NCBI GenBank assembly: GCA_050247895.1
Contig: JBFWTJ010000158.1
Coordinates: 1-9,103, forward strand
DNA: 9,103 nt
Direction: 5' to 3'
From: CAVPEW01 sp050247895
Lineage (GTDB): Bacteria; Actinomycetota; Acidimicrobiia; Acidimicrobiales; VFJN01
How positions within the stretch are numbered: the stretch's first letter is position 1; each line of letters opens with the position of its first letter. Made by a program: the position numbers and the translations under genes. The notes under the pieces are model-generated. The model was not told where the DNA came from. It was given only the letters and a program-made list of their open reading frames with translations, and ran no database searches. Below, in pieces: positions 8,011-9,103 of the stretch.

Positions 8011-8940
8011 GTGGCCACCGCGAGACGACCCATCGCCCTGGGCGACGACGCGGCGAGGCACCTGGCCACGGTCACCAAGACCGTGCCCCAGATGGCGACC
8101 ATCACGCCCCGGTGGTTGGTCCACCTCCTCCAGTGGATCCCGGTCGAGGCCGGCATCTACCGGGTCAACCGCGTGGTGCACCCCGAGCTGGTCGACGTCC
8201 AGTGCGACAACTACGACGAGTCGCCCCTCCCCGAGACGTTCGTCGACTACGACAAGACGCCCCGCGAGTACCGCCTCAAGGCCGTCAACACCATCCTCGA
8301 CGTGCACACCCGGGTCGCCGACCTGTACTCCAGCCCCCACGACCAGACCGCCCAGCAGCTGCGGCTGACGATCGAGGCCATCAAGGAGCACCAGGAGAGC
8401 GAGCTGATCAACAGCCCCGAGTACGGGCTCGTCAGCCAGGCGGTGCCCGAGCAGCGCATCGCCACCCTCGCCGGGCCGCCCACGCCCGACGACCTCGACA
8501 ACCTGCTGACCAAGGTGTGGAAGGAGCCCGGCTTCTTCCTCACCCACCCGCTCGCCGTCGCCGCCTTCGGCCGGGAGTGCACCCGCCGGGGCGTCCCGCC
8601 GCCCACCGTCAGCCTGTTCGGCTCGCAGTTCATCACCTGGCGGGGCATCCCGATCATCCCGTCGGACAAGGTCCCCGTCGACGGGTCCAAGACCAAGTTC
8701 CTGCTCATCCGGACCGGCGAATCCCGCCAGGGCGTGGTCGGGCTCTTCCAACCCGGGCTGAACGGCGAGCAGAGCCCGGGCCTGTCGGTGAAGTTCATGG
8801 GCATCGACCGCAGCGCGATCGCCTCCTACCTGGTCTCGCTGTACTGCTCGTTGGCGGTGCTCACCGACGACGCCGTGGCGGTGCTCGACGACGTGGTCGT
8901 CGACAGGTTCCATGACTACGCCCCGAAGTACCGGAAGTGA
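8011..8940 (+). CDS. Family 2A encapsulin shell protein (SrpI-type nanocompartment)
   Basis: This protein self-assembles into a hollow HK97-fold shell in the cytoplasm. In the family 2A systems studied, the shell packages a cysteine desulfurase and is linked to sulfur starvation or sulfur storage. The 309-residue protein closely resembles cyanobacterial SrpI along its whole length, with family blocks TVPQMATITPRWLVHLLQW (about 24-42), PVEAGIYRVNRVV (44-56), LPETFVDY (73-80), DLYSSPHDQTAQQLRLTIE (104-122), NSPEYGL (134-140), FFLTHPLAVAAFGRE (175-189), SLFGSQFITWRGIPIIPSDK (201-220), RQGVVGLFQPGL (239-250) and SLAVLTDDAVAVLDDV (280-295). There is no cyclic-nucleotide-binding insertion, which separates 2A from the longer family 2B. 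Annotation pipelines have often mislabelled such proteins. Start GTG is set by AAGGAG. The last 29 bases overlap the next gene, the putative cargo. A 12-bp dyad covers the likely promoter. Confidence 0.95.
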   Translation: MATARRPIALGDDAARHLATVTKTVPQMATITPRWLVHLLQWIPVEAGIYRVNRVVHPELVDVQCDNYDESPLPETFVDYDKTPREYRLKAVNTILDVHTRVADLYSSPHDQTAQQLRLTIEAIKEHQESELINSPEYGLVSQAVPEQRIATLAGPPTPDDLDNLLTKVWKEPGFFLTHPLAVAAFGRECTRRGVPPPTVSLFGSQFITWRGIPIIPSDKVPVDGSKTKFLLIRTGESRQGVVGLFQPGLNGEQSPGLSVKFMGIDRSAIASYLVSLYCSLAVLTDDAVAVLDDVVVDRFHDYAPKYRK

Positions 8941-9103
8941 GGGCGAGGCGTGGCCGGCATGGCTGCCTGACGAAGCCACGCTGACCCGCCTCGCCAACGA
9001 CCTCTTCCGCGCCCTCCCGACCAGCGAGCCGACCGCACCGGCCCTCCCCGCGGCATCGCCTCCTCATGGCGGCGGCGCCGTACCCGGCGGTGTCGGGCTG
9101 CCC
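8912..9103 (+). CDS. N-terminus of probable encapsulin cargo, family 2A cysteine desulfurase (cut by window edge)
   Basis: An open frame starts at ATG 8912 inside the end of the shell gene (29-base overlap) and runs 64 codons to the right edge without a stop. Residues 1-17 are polar; residues 19-36 (PDEATLTRLANDLFRALP) would form an amphipathic helix; residues 37-64 are rich in Pro, Ala, Gly and Ser and look disordered. Family 2A cargo cysteine desulfurases are known to begin with a long disordered cargo-loading region containing short conserved motifs, and their gene typically lies directly next to the shell gene. The catalytic PLP-dependent domain is outside the window, so the assignment rests on position and on this N-terminal character. 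It is the only in-frame start available after the upstream gene; AGG at 8904-8906 may serve as a weak ribosome site, and overlap suggests coupled translation. Confidence 0.75.
   Translation, partial: MTTPRSTGSEGEAWPAWLPDEATLTRLANDLFRALPTSEPTAPALPAASPPHGGGAVPGGVGLP

Noticed and set aside
7408..8997. A 529-codon minus-strand open frame opposite vapC and the encapsulin gene
   Set aside because: It spans two well-identified plus-strand genes and the gap between them and shows no recognisable domain.

Overview
The window is very GC-rich throughout, with strong G/C bias at third codon positions, GTG and TTG starts, TANNNT-type -10 elements without clear -35 boxes and at least one probable leaderless mRNA. 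Together with the gene content (clpC near radA-disA, an LppM-like lipoprotein, a VapBC pair with an AbrB-type antitoxin, a family 2A encapsulin) this points to an actinobacterium. A deep lineage such as Acidimicrobiia is possible, but the sequence alone does not settle that.

Left part, minus strand (1-5401), read from right to left: clpC (Hsp100 unfoldase, TTG start), an LppM-like lipoprotein with a C-terminal membrane anchor, radA (DNA branch-migration helicase) and the N-terminal half of disA (diadenylate cyclase), cut by the left edge. The clpC/radA/disA order recalls the Bacillus clpC operon, but ctsR, mcsA and mcsB are absent upstream and a lipoprotein gene is inserted. The block joins protein quality control, recombination repair and c-di-AMP signalling.

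Middle (5402-7217): a short divergent promoter region separates clpC from a long-chain polyprenyl diphosphate synthase gene, probably leaderless. That gene converges on an unrecognised gene for a 196-residue protein with two C-terminal hydrophobic segments, which has its own promoter and ribosome-binding-site candidates.

Right part, plus strand (7218-9103): a vapBC toxin-antitoxin pair, then a 143-base gap holding two inverted repeats, then a family 2A (SrpI-type) encapsulin shell gene. An overlapping open frame runs off the right edge and looks like the N-terminal cargo-loading region of the encapsulated cysteine desulfurase. The shell and its putative cargo form the most notable system here: a protein nanocompartment tied to sulfur metabolism. 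A 12-bp perfect dyad surrounds the candidate -10 element of the shell gene. The system class is already described; what may be new is this regulatory dyad and the vapBC-encapsulin neighbourhood.
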